The notes beneath the pieces are model-generated. The model was not told where the DNA came from. It ran no database searches and saw only the letters and a list, made by a program, of their open reading frames with translations. 58,031 nt of DNA. Origin: JASLBX01 sp036374175. GTDB taxonomy: Bacteria > Actinomycetota > Actinomycetes > Jiangellales > Jiangellaceae. Shown piece after piece: positions 15,863 through 23,117 of the stretch. Where the stretch lies: the NCBI GenBank assembly GCA_036374175.1, contig DASUUH010000008.1, forward strand, positions 1-58,031, written 5' to 3'. The position numbers and the translations under genes are program-made. Numbering within the stretch: the stretch's first letter is position 1; the number at the start of each line of letters is the position of its first letter.

Positions 15863-16639
15863 ATGGACGCCGAGGATCTTTCCCGGGCGCTCCCGGGAGA
15901 GTTGCCGGGACTGCTACGGTTCGCCCATACCCTCACGGCCGACCCCGGGCAGGCAGAGGATCTTGTTCAGGAGACTCTGAGCCGAGCCCTCGAGCGGTCG
16001 GCCAGTTTCCGGGGGGATTCGTCGCTGGCCACGTGGCTGCACCGCATCCTGCACAACCTCGCCGTGGACAGCACCCGCAGGTCCCGCGAGGAGCCCACTG
16101 AGGAAATCGGCGAGGCGGTCGAAGCACTGTGGCGCGAGGACGCCTACACGGTCGACTCCGCCACAGTCATCGCCCGCGCCGAAGTCCGCAGTGACCTCCG
16201 GGAGGCGTTGAGCCATCTACCTGTCAGCTATCGAACAGTCGTTGTGCTGCACGACGCGGAGGCGATGACCGTGCGTGAGATCGCCGAGATCCAACAAGTG
16301 ACTCTGGCTGCTGCCAAGCAGCGGCTGCGCCGAGGGCGCATGATGCTGGTTTCCCAGCTGGCGGCCGGACACGAACGCCGCGAGTCGCTCCGCGGAGTCC
16401 CCCTCCGTTGTTGGGAGGCACGACGACACATCAGCGAGTACCTCGACGGGGAGCTCGAACCGGCGGTGGCACGAACCGTCGAGAAGCACCTGGAGAGCTG
16501 CCCTACCTGTCCCCCCCTGTACGCAGCACTGGTCGGCACCACGCACGCGCTCCACGCCTCGTCCTCTCGTGATCCCGACACAGTTGTGCCGCCCCATCTC
16601 GCGGAACGGCTCGCCAAGCTGTGGGCCAACGACCGCTGA
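15863..16639 (+). CDS. ECF-type sigma factor fused to zinc-finger anti-sigma domain
   Basis: A 258-residue protein. Residues 1-165 are an ECF sigma-70 factor with region 2 (GQAEDLVQETLSRALE, SSLATWLHRILHNLAVD) and region 4 (LPVSYRTVVVLHDAEAMTVR, then AAAKQRLRRGRMML). Residues 180-258 are a zinc-finger anti-sigma domain (zf-HC2 type) with Cys183, EYLDGEL, and the H-x3-C-x2-C motif formed by His209, Cys213 and Cys216. Sigma and anti-sigma parts are usually separate proteins; here the inhibitor is tethered, which suggests self-regulation through zinc or thiol redox state. The upstream DUF2892 gene is ten bases away. Target promoters are unknown. Confidence 0.88.
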   Translation: MDAEDLSRALPGELPGLLRFAHTLTADPGQAEDLVQETLSRALERSASFRGDSSLATWLHRILHNLAVDSTRRSREEPTEEIGEAVEALWREDAYTVDSATVIARAEVRSDLREALSHLPVSYRTVVVLHDAEAMTVREIAEIQQVTLAAAKQRLRRGRMMLVSQLAAGHERRESLRGVPLRCWEARRHISEYLDGELEPAVARTVEKHLESCPTCPPLYAALVGTTHALHASSSRDPDTVVPPHLAERLAKLWANDR

Positions 16640-16697
16640 CGACGGCCTTGCACCGTGTATTGCACGCGCTGCGAGGGTTGTCTGCAAGGATCGCTTC

Positions 16698-17075
16698 ATG
16701 GAGCGGGTAGCTGGAATCGGTGGGGTGTTCTTCCGCGTAAATGATCCGCAGGGTCTGACGCGCTGGTATGCCGAGCATCTCGGCGTCAGCCCGCCGCCAG
16801 CGAGCTATGACCAGGAGCCTTGGACGCAGGAGTCCGGGCCCACAGTGTTCGCGCCGATGGCGAGCGATTCTGAACACTTCGGTCGGCCAGACCAGCAATG
16901 GTCGATCAACTTCAGGGTTCGGAATCTGGACGCCATGGTCGCCCAGTTACGCCGTGCCGGCATCCAGGTCGAGGAGCACACCGAGTCGTATCCCAATGGG
17001 CGGTTCGCCGAGCTGACCGATCCGGAAGGTACGCCGATCCAGCTGTGGGAACCGGCACCTACCGACGCAGTATAG
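16698..17075 (+). CDS. VOC family protein (glyoxalase/bleomycin resistance fold)
   Basis: A 125-residue single-domain VOC protein with the repeated beta-alpha-beta-beta-beta plan: IGGVFFRVNDPQGLTRWYAE at the start, WSINFRVRNLDAMVAQLRRA in the second module, and the closing FAELTDPEGTPIQLWEP with the metal-binding Glu region. Members bind or convert small molecules using a divalent metal. The substrate cannot be assigned. The ATG at 16698 fits the domain start; upstream codons in the frame look like readthrough from the sigma gene's 3' region. Confidence 0.85.
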   Translation: MERVAGIGGVFFRVNDPQGLTRWYAEHLGVSPPPASYDQEPWTQESGPTVFAPMASDSEHFGRPDQQWSINFRVRNLDAMVAQLRRAGIQVEEHTESYPNGRFAELTDPEGTPIQLWEPAPTDAV

Positions 17076-17479
17076 AGGTGTTTGACCACCTGGCTCGCCA
17101 CACCGCCAAGTCCTCGGGAGGATAACCAGGCCACACCGACGCGCGTCGGTAAGTCGCCGGGTTGTTGACCACCGCGAAGCAGCCGCCGGGCCGGATCCAA
17201 TGCGCGGATCGCTGGCGTGGCCGCCTGGTCACTCGTCCACGGCTTCGCCACCCTCTGGCCCACGCAGCTCTGTCACCAGGACTCGGCGACGACTCCGACA
17301 CCACGGCCGGAGCCGTCGCCGCGTGCTGATCCGCGCACCATGACCAACCCGGTACACGAAGAAGCGGTGGACTTTGCTGCAGGGCATACGGGGAAGACGA
17401 GACCGCACGCTCACCATCCGCTGACTCAAGCACTGCACGCCCTCTTATCGAACAGTGGGAACGTGACACGCTGCCGGTG
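17076..17479. other. Non-coding stretch with possible TetR C-terminal relic
   Basis: No intact gene is seen in these 404 bases. On the plus strand, around 17190-17265, the frame reads NARIAGVAAWSLVHGFATLW, which looks like the C-terminal ligand domain of some TetR regulators (AAWxxVHGxAxL). A stop lies just upstream and the following sequence is not TetR-like. It may be the remnant of a lost regulator, or chance. Confidence 0.3.
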
Positions 17480-17677
17480 TCAGAGGCCGAGCTTGTTGCC
17501 CAGTCCGCCGCCGAGTCCGCCAAGCAAGTCCTTGGGGTCGATGCCCAGCTTGGACAGCAAGCCGGAGTCTCTCTCGGTGTCGACCTGTCCAGGCAACTCC
17601 CGTTGTGCCTGGTCGGCCTTGGCGTCATCGCCGCGCTGGCGCAATAGAGAGATGATCTGGTCCTTATCGATCTGCAT
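17480..17677 (-). CDS. Small conserved actinobacterial protein with glycine-rich tail
   Basis: A 65-residue protein starting MQIDKDQIISLLRQRGDDAK, continuing with a helical part containing AQRELPGQVDTERD and ending in a glycine/leucine tail (DLLGGLGGGLGNKLGL). I recognise this as a small conserved actinobacterial type of unknown function. The ATG at 17677 has a GGGAG ribosome site. It stands alone on the minus strand. Confidence 0.72.
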   Translation of the reverse strand: MQIDKDQIISLLRQRGDDAKADQAQRELPGQVDTERDSGLLSKLGIDPKDLLGGLGGGLGNKLGL

Positions 17678-17966
17678 GATCTGCTCCCTTGTCGGTTGTA
17701 GTTGCGGGCTCGTACCCGCCATGCGCACCCTCAACCCGGGGGAAGGATTTCCACTTCAGGTGGATCGGCATCCCGGGGTTGATGTCGTCTCACTCTGAGA
17801 TGGCCGGGTCTTCGGGCTGACGCGGATCATGCAGGAGTGGGCCATTGCGCCCGAGAGGGGCCGGTGCGGTGCCCCTGGGGTGACTGGATGAGGTAGAGCA
17901 ACCGTCTCGCCTCCTCATCTGCCGCGTGCTGCGTGGTCGACTCGAGGCACGGCCTAGAGTCGGGTC

Positions 17967-18587
17967 GTGGCTTTGATCTACAAGGCGGTTCTCAATCCCT
18001 CCAAGCTCGGCTTGCTGAGTGCGTGGCTGCCGAGTCGGAGTTGGTTTACTGGGGCGGGCGAGCTGAGACAAGTAGGTGCGTACCGGTTCGACGATCCGGC
18101 CGGCGAGGTCGGTTTGGAGGCCCTGCTAGTCCGAAGCGGTGGTGGGCCGGTACTGCACGTGCCGTTGACCTACCGAGGCATGCCGCTCGCCGGGGCGGAG
18201 AAGTTCTTGGTCGGCACCGCGGAGCACTCGGTGCTGGGCAGCCGGTGGGTGTATGACGGGTGCGGCGATCCGGTGTGGGCAACGGCGCTGGCCGCGACGG
18301 CGCTCACGGGCGGCACTCAGGTTGAGGAGTTCTACGACATCGACGGTCGTCTCGAACCGCGTGTGCCCACCGCGACGGTCTTCGGCAGTGGAACCGTCGG
18401 CACACCGGTCAGCCCAATTCGCGCGGTGAGCGTCCGCGATGAAGGGCCGACGACGGTCGTGCGCTGCGAGCAGTTCGAACTCGTGGTGGTTCGCGTGGTG
18501 GGAGCCGCAACGCTCGGTGAGTTCACGCTTACCGGCAGTTGGGCCGACGGTGGTCCTGCTGTTCTGGCCAGCGTGCGACGCCTCTGA
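17967..18587 (+). CDS. CG0192-like protein with maltokinase N-terminal cap-like domain
   Basis: A 206-residue protein that begins MALIYKAVLNPSKLGLLSAW followed by LPSRSWFTGAGELRQVGAYR, matching the cap-like domain found at the N-terminus of maltokinase (Mak_N_cap) and in stand-alone CG0192-like actinobacterial proteins. It lacks a kinase domain, so a direct maltokinase function is unlikely. No trehalose or GlgE genes are beside it. The start is a GTG. The function of stand-alone members is not known to me. Confidence 0.75.
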   Translation: MALIYKAVLNPSKLGLLSAWLPSRSWFTGAGELRQVGAYRFDDPAGEVGLEALLVRSGGGPVLHVPLTYRGMPLAGAEKFLVGTAEHSVLGSRWVYDGCGDPVWATALAATALTGGTQVEEFYDIDGRLEPRVPTATVFGSGTVGTPVSPIRAVSVRDEGPTTVVRCEQFELVVVRVVGAATLGEFTLTGSWADGGPAVLASVRRL

Positions 18588-19027
18588 CTGATTCGGCATC
18601 CCTGGATCAGACTGCCGAGAATGATGCCAATGGCGGATCGCTCCACTCAATGTTCTGAATGACGATCGCTCATTCACACCGCCGTGCGCGGTTACGGCTT
18701 GGTCGTCTCGACGCGGAACCCCGCCTTCGCCAAACGAGACGGTGACAGCGCCCGATACAGGTAGGTCGACACGGTCGCACCCCGCGCACGAACGCAACGC
18801 TAGACAAAGGAATTGAGGCTCTTCAATCGCGAAAGGCAGGAGCACGCCAGAAGATGAGCACGATGACGGCAATCAATAGCAGCGCTAGGAGTCCACCTAC
18901 GAGCATCACCCTCCTCGGGAACCACGTCGATCCGGCGTTCCACCCGCTGCCCAGCCGTAAAACCGCATGGCACCATGACCTTGGAAACTCGCTGATTGTA
19001 GTCAGCCGCGGCCATCGCGGCCCAGAG
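18588..19027. other. Mostly non-coding 440-base stretch
   Basis: No normal-sized gene is seen between the CG0192-like gene and the acetyltransferase gene. The one item of note is a 27-codon membrane-helix frame on the minus strand at 18823-18906, listed separately. Confidence 0.4.
18823..18906 (-). CDS. Possible 27-residue single-helix membrane microprotein
   Basis: A minus-strand frame from ATG 18906 encodes MLVGGLLALLLIAVIVLIFW and a short tail RAPAFRD. It is almost entirely one membrane helix with a positively charged, polar C-terminal end. GAGGAGG lies immediately upstream, although the spacing to the ATG is short (a GTG one codon earlier is also possible). It may be a real microprotein or a chance frame; there is no supporting neighbour. 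Confidence 0.28.
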   Translation of the reverse strand: MLVGGLLALLLIAVIVLIFWRAPAFRD

Positions 19028-19522
19028 CTAGGCGGACGAGGTCGCCTCCGCCGTCCAGATCATCACGCCGTTGCGCTCACGACAGCGGACGTCACGGAAA
19101 CCCTCAGCCTCGTAGAGACGCTTCGCGACGTTGCCCGCCTCGACAGACAGACTGATAGTGCGGATACCGCGACGACGTGCCTCGTTCTGGAGGAGTCGTA
19201 GCAATCGGCGACCTAGGCCGCGGCCACGCTCATTGGCATCAACCCAGAGGCTCACTTCGGGTGTCTGAGTATCCACGTAGCCGAAGCCAGCATCCTCCAC
19301 GGGCAAGAAGACGGCCCAGACCGCACCTATGGCATTGCCATCCCGCTCACTGGCGAACCCGAAGTCTCCGCGACCGACATCCAGCCGGGTGTAGTGCGCG
19401 AACTCGGGGCGGTTCACAACGTCACTCATGGTGAAACGCTCTTTGCCCCAGTTGACGTTGCCAAGGGTCGCAATTCTTAAAAGCCCCTCGTCGGCCGCCG
19501 TCAGCGGCCTCGTCGTCACCAC
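19028..19522 (-). CDS. GNAT-family N-acetyltransferase
   Basis: A GNAT acetyltransferase of about 165 residues. The acetyl-CoA-binding motif A reads VSLWVDANERGRGLGRRLLR (R-G-x-G-x-G/A loop), followed by helix and strand ISLSVEAGNVAKRLYEAEGF, typical of the C-terminal half of the fold. The preceding region (FASERDGNAIGAVWAVFLPV) is the usual central sheet. The target molecule is unknown. The start is uncertain: GTG codons at 19528, 19522 and 19519 are all reasonable, and a longer frame would run into the divergent gene. It shares its promoter region with the decayed aminotransferase gene. Confidence 0.8.
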   Translation of the reverse strand: MVTTRPLTAADEGLLRIATLGNVNWGKERFTMSDVVNRPEFAHYTRLDVGRGDFGFASERDGNAIGAVWAVFLPVEDAGFGYVDTQTPEVSLWVDANERGRGLGRRLLRLLQNEARRRGIRTISLSVEAGNVAKRLYEAEGFRDVRCRERNGVMIWTAEATSSA

Positions 19523-19575
19523 GTCCACCTCATGGATCGTACGGTCCGGCTCCACGGCATCAGTAAGGTGACGCC

Positions 19576-19935
19576 ATGACCTCGGCTCCAAGCCCGGGAT
19601 CCGGTGTTGCGTTCATCGAGGGGCGGTTCTGCCCGATCGAAGAGGCCAAGATCTCGGTGATCGATATGGCGGTGACGAAGGGCGACAGCACGTATGACGT
19701 GGTGCATGTGTGGAAGGGCCGGTTCTACCGACTTGATGATCATCTGGACCGATTTCTCGCCAACATGAAAGCCCTGCGTTTAGATCCGGGACTTGATCGG
19801 CGAGAGATCGAGGACGTCCTGCACGAGTGTGTGAGTCGTGCGGGCCTCCGTGAGGCGAGCGGAAGAGGCCCGCTCGTGCGCCTTCGCGTACATCCCTTTC
19901 AGCGGGCTCATCAGTTCGCTGGGAGGGGACCTCGA
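19576..19935 (+). pseudogene. Class IV (branched-chain type) aminotransferase, 5' fragment, frameshifted
   Basis: The N-terminal domain of a PLP-dependent class IV aminotransferase: FIEGRFCPIEEAKISVIDMA, then STYDVVHVWKGRFYRLDDHL and the helix ERFxxxM-type DRFLANMKALRLD. After about residue 92 the family sequence continues in another frame (EEARSCAFAYIPFSGLIS, comparable to the usual RDPRxCxNRFFAFAxPFxW), with some residues missing. Beyond 19935 no further aminotransferase sequence, including the PLP lysine region, can be recognised. The gene is broken by at least one frameshift and a large 3' loss. A sequencing error alone would not explain the missing C-terminal half. Confidence 0.62.
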
Positions 19936-20161
19936 CGTGGTCCGGCATGACCACCTGCCCTTTGGCCGTGGCGGCCACCGGGGGGAACTGATCGTCGGCC
20001 ATCGCCGCGCCGAGGTCTGTCACCAGGCGGTGGTACGTCGGTGTTGGTCTCCGGCCCTGGCAATCCACCAGGACGACACCGATAGCGCCCGACCGGACCC
20101 GGCCAGACATGGCCCCCCGCCATGTCCGGCCGGCTTACGTGCGGCCACCGGAAACAGCCGG

Positions 20162-20935
20162 CTAGCCGCGTGAGTTGATCAGACGGTAAAGAACCGGGTT
20201 GGGGACGACCCGGTTGTCAGCGAAGACGCGCAACACGAAGGTCCGAAAGCTGCGCTTGACCAACAGGGCCGGAAGAACGTCGCCGAGCCGATCCCACCGT
20301 GCATGGTTCACCAGGGTGTACGGTCCGGACGAGCCCGCCGGCTGTAGGACAGTGGAGTTGTCCAGGCCCGTCTCGTCGTGGAACCAACCGGCGGTGTACT
20401 GCCATGCATACAGGTTGGTGTCGACATCGTCGGCGGCGAAGTAGTTGAACAAGAAGACGCCCTGCCGGTCGTGGTCTACCGGCCCCATCCGCCGAACGTT
20501 CGACGCGGTGAACACAAGCGTTCGGACCGCCGTCGTGTCCAGTTCAGCAAGCAGGTCGGTCACGGCATCGTCGTCCGGCAAATCGGTTGCGTCCTCGACG
20601 GTGCGAGTCTCGATCAGCAGGACAGCGTCGAAGTCCGCGGCCGGCGCGTTGGTCTCGGCGAGGTTGCCGTCCGGAGGCCGTACCAGGCCCCGAAACACGT
20701 CGGCCCGCAATACCCGGGGATCGCGCCGCAGGGCTACCGCGCCGGCGGCCAGCAAAGCAAGGAGCCTACGCCGGCGTGCTCGGGGTAGGGCGAACGGAAA
20801 TGCCCACCGCCCCGAACTGGCACCGATGTGCACAAAGCCGGAGGTGGTCGGCTCGATCAGCCGAGCACGCGTCCAGCTCGTCCGCACGTGTGGGTGTTCT
20901 TGGGTGTGCTGCTCCTGCAGTGTGCGGTCAGTCAT
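20162..20935 (-). CDS. Conserved actinobacterial protein of unknown function, TetR-controlled
   Basis: A 257-residue protein I cannot assign to a named family. It has a short hydrophobic stretch (LLALLAAGAVAL) near residue 60. The later part reads like an alpha-beta domain (FDAVLLIETRTVEDA, AVRTLVFTASNVRRMGPVDH) and contains aromatic-rich motifs (GVFLFNYFAADDVDTNLYAW and YTAGWFHDETGLDNS), so ligand binding or a dimeric barrel is possible. GGAG precedes the ATG. It lies 26 bases downstream of the TetR gene on the same strand, so it is probably co-transcribed and repressed with it. Confidence 0.72.
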   Translation of the reverse strand: MTDRTLQEQHTQEHPHVRTSWTRARLIEPTTSGFVHIGASSGRWAFPFALPRARRRRLLALLAAGAVALRRDPRVLRADVFRGLVRPPDGNLAETNAPAADFDAVLLIETRTVEDATDLPDDDAVTDLLAELDTTAVRTLVFTASNVRRMGPVDHDRQGVFLFNYFAADDVDTNLYAWQYTAGWFHDETGLDNSTVLQPAGSSGPYTLVNHARWDRLGDVLPALLVKRSFRTFVLRVFADNRVVPNPVLYRLINSRG

Positions 20936-20961
20936 TTGTTACTCCTCAGATTCAGTGGTGA

Positions 20962-21585
20962 TCAGTTGTCGCGGGCGATCGCTCGGCACAAGAGGGCCAC
21001 CTGGGCCCTCACCGCTTCGGCGGGTGGCCGGCGAATGTCAGTGGACGGCCGGAGTAGTCCGTCCAACAGCACGTACGTGAGCAGTGGACCGACGAAGGCA
21101 CGCGCGGCGGCCGCGGCATCGACGTCGGCGTCGACCAGCCCCGCCCGCTGCCAGGTGGTCAGCGAGCGGGCCACAGCCGACAGCACCCGGCCGGCGATGA
21201 CGTCCCGGAACATCTCGGCTAACGACGGATCGCGCGGCGTCTCGGCCACCACAATCCTGGCCAACGCAAGATAATGCGGCTGGGTGAGGTCATTGATCAG
21301 GCTCATCGCCATTGACTCAAGGCGCGCACGCAACTCGTCCGCCGATGCGACGCCGTCGGGCTCGGCCGGCACCAAGCCGCTGGGTGCCGCCACGAGTGAG
21401 GTCAACGCTTCGCGAAGCAGCCCGGCCTTGTTGCCGAAGTACGAGTAGATCGTCTCCTTCGACACGCCCGCCTCTGCGGCGACCTGCGCCGTGGTGGCCG
21501 CCGTATACCCACCTTTCGCGAACACGCCGATCGCGGATCGGATAATGCGCTCACGCCGCTCCGCTGCTCGAATGCTCCTGGTCAT
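20962..21585 (-). CDS. TetR-family transcriptional regulator
   Basis: A 207-residue repressor. The N-terminal TetR_N helix-turn-helix is clear: RRERIIRSAIGVFAKGGYTA, TTAQVAAEAGVSKETIYSYF and GNKAGLL. The rest is an all-helical ligand-binding domain (QPHYLALARIVVAETPRDPS resembles TetR_C_7-type domains). I chose the ATG at 21585 over an earlier GTG because the earlier one would place the operator-like palindrome inside the gene. The perfect palindrome at 21588-21615 abuts this start, so autoregulation and control of the downstream gene at 20162 are likely. The inducer is unknown. Confidence 0.9.
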   Translation of the reverse strand: MTRSIRAAERRERIIRSAIGVFAKGGYTAATTAQVAAEAGVSKETIYSYFGNKAGLLREALTSLVAAPSGLVPAEPDGVASADELRARLESMAMSLINDLTQPHYLALARIVVAETPRDPSLAEMFRDVIAGRVLSAVARSLTTWQRAGLVDADVDAAAAARAFVGPLLTYVLLDGLLRPSTDIRRPPAEAVRAQVALLCRAIARDN

Positions 21586-21587
21586 AT

Positions 21588-21615
21588 TCGAACCGTACCG
21601 TACGGTACGGTTCGA
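21588..21615. promoter_or_regulatory. Perfect 28-bp palindrome, likely TetR operator
   Basis: A perfect inverted repeat with half-site TCGAACCGTACCGT, ending two bases before the TetR start codon. The inner CCGTACCGTACGGTACGG also contains the tandem CCGTA/TACGG steps common in TetR-family operators. Position and symmetry argue for autorepression. With the operator so close, the mRNA is either leaderless or starts inside the palindrome; no ribosome site is visible. Confidence 0.8.
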
Positions 21616-21778
21616 GTCCAAACCCGTGCTGCCTGACTGCCGTCAACGCTTGTGCGAGTACTAAGGAGGCGCGGACAATCGGACGTTCGAGCTAGCGGGC
21701 CGTCCGCTGCGTCGGCCACGGAACAACGCGGCGGAGCTCCTTGCTTGAACGCCGGCTCACACGTCAGGAGGAGACCAC

Positions 21779-22171
21779 ATGGCGCGAACCCTTGCGGAAT
21801 GGATCGACGGTTATCGGATCGCGTGGGAGAGCAGGGACGCTGAAGCTGTGGCCGGCCTGTTTACACCCGAAGCCACCTACCGGTCCAACATCGTTGAGCC
21901 AGCGCACCAGGGCCAGGAGGGGGTTCGCGCCTACTGGGAGTCGGTCACCGCTTCCCAAAGCGACGTCCAGGTCCGCATGGGTCGCCCCTTCGGAGACGGT
22001 GCAAGAGTGGCCGTGGAGTTCTGGACCACGATGAACGTCGACGGTGAAGCCGTTACGTTGCCCGGCTGCCTGCTGCTTGACTTCACGGAGGAATGGCAGT
22101 GCTGGCGCCTACGCGAGTACTGGCACTTTGTGCCGGGGAACCATCACCCACCCGAAGAATGGGGGCAGTAG
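21779..22171 (+). CDS. SnoaL-like / NTF2-fold family protein
   Basis: A 130-residue NTF2-like protein of SnoaL type. Typical features are a first helix (LAEWIDGYRIAWESRDAEAV), then AGLFTPEATYRSN, a GQEGVRAYW motif, and a curved sheet that ends with CWRLREYWHFV. Such proteins are small binding or isomerase/cyclase scaffolds; no substrate can be given. A strong ribosome site (CAGGAGGAG) precedes the ATG. It is divergent from the TetR gene and could also be affected by that repressor, though the palindrome is about 165 bases away. Confidence 0.82.
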   Translation: MARTLAEWIDGYRIAWESRDAEAVAGLFTPEATYRSNIVEPAHQGQEGVRAYWESVTASQSDVQVRMGRPFGDGARVAVEFWTTMNVDGEAVTLPGCLLLDFTEEWQCWRLREYWHFVPGNHHPPEEWGQ

Positions 22172-22201
22172 AACCCGCTTGGATTTCAAGGTGCTCGAAG
22201 A

Positions 22202-22792
22202 ATGCGCGGCCGAATGGGAGCAAAGAGACAGATCCGCATGGGTGCAGCGGTTGCTCAAGCGGCTGCGCTGTTGACTTTGGTGGTCGGCGCCTGCGAGGCG
22301 CCGACGGACACCGCTTCGCCGGTTGTAAACGCTCTCCGGGACGGTGGACATGTCCTTGTCCTGCGCCATACGGCGACCGGTTCTGGTGTTGACACGACCG
22401 ATGATCCAACGGACTGCGAACGTCAACGCAATCTCTCATCGGAAGGCCGCGCCGACGCCGAGGCAATTGGGCGGGCGCTGGACGAACTCGGCATCCCCAT
22501 CAGCGACGTCCGAGCCAGTCCTATGTGCCGCACCATGGACACTGCGCGGCTCGCGTTTGGCGAAACTGAGGCCGACGAACGCCTTCTTCAGAGCGCGGAT
22601 CCTGCGGGAGTTCGCACGCTTCTCGAAGCGGCGACGCCCCCTGATGGCAATCGCGTTCTCGTCGGACACCAGGGCAGCATCCTTGAGGCCACCGGCGTTG
22701 ATCTCGAAGAGGGCGAGATGGCCGTGTTCGGCCCGGACGGCGATCCCGTCACGACATTCTCGGTCGAGGATTGGGCCCGCCTTCTGGAGTAG
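22202..22792 (+). CDS. Histidine phosphatase family lipoprotein
   Basis: A 196-residue exported histidine phosphatase. The N-terminus has basic residues, a hydrophobic run and a lipobox ending at Cys31 (LTLVVGAC), so it is probably a membrane-anchored lipoprotein. The catalytic region holds LRHTATG with His56, then SPMCRTMDTA with Arg110 and VGHQGS with His156, matching the branch-1 phosphoglycerate-mutase-like family. In the RHG motif the glycine is replaced, as in related small members. The substrate is unknown. Internal ATG codons could shorten the start by a few residues. Confidence 0.85.
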   Translation: MRGRMGAKRQIRMGAAVAQAAALLTLVVGACEAPTDTASPVVNALRDGGHVLVLRHTATGSGVDTTDDPTDCERQRNLSSEGRADAEAIGRALDELGIPISDVRASPMCRTMDTARLAFGETEADERLLQSADPAGVRTLLEAATPPDGNRVLVGHQGSILEATGVDLEEGEMAVFGPDGDPVTTFSVEDWARLLE

Positions 22793-22916
22793 GGATCTAC
22801 GTCCGATGGGCAACAGTGTGGTGCCGAAGTCTGATTTCCGGTTGCCAATCTTTTCGCGGTCCGGTACCAATTAAGCATTCCGGCGCCATGGGGGCGGGCC
22901 GGATGGGGGGAGTATC

Positions 22917-23117
22917 ATGCATATACCTGACAATGAACTCATCGACCTCGATCCGGACGAGCCGCCGCGCTCTGGGACGTGGTTGGACTCCGAGGATGAG
23001 GTCTTCGCGAACATCACGGCGGATGAGATTGAAGCCGGCGAGCGGCTCGGCGAGTTGATCGACATTGATGATGACGACGACTCGGGACTCCAGTACCTGG
23101 GCGGAGTGGAGCGATGA
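22917..23117 (+). CDS. Small, highly acidic protein of unknown function
   Basis: A 66-residue protein dominated by Asp and Glu, with runs such as ELIDLDPDEPP and LGELIDIDDDDD and very few basic residues. I recognise no domain. A G-rich ribosome site precedes the ATG. Its stop overlaps the start of the amidase gene by four bases (ATGA), so the two are translated together. It may be an inhibitor, adaptor or chaperone for the hydrolase that follows; that is inference from coupling and charge. Confidence 0.6.
   Translation: MHIPDNELIDLDPDEPPRSGTWLDSEDEVFANITADEIEAGERLGELIDIDDDDDSGLQYLGGVER

Noticed and set aside
19613..20110. Minus-strand frame opposite the decayed aminotransferase
   Set aside because: It has no recognisable domain, overlaps clear aminotransferase N-terminal sequence on the other strand, and lacks a good start.
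21609..21619. GGTTCGAGTCC, resembling the T-arm of a tRNA
   Set aside because: It is part of the edge of the TetR palindrome, and no matching acceptor stem, D-arm or anticodon arm is found around it.
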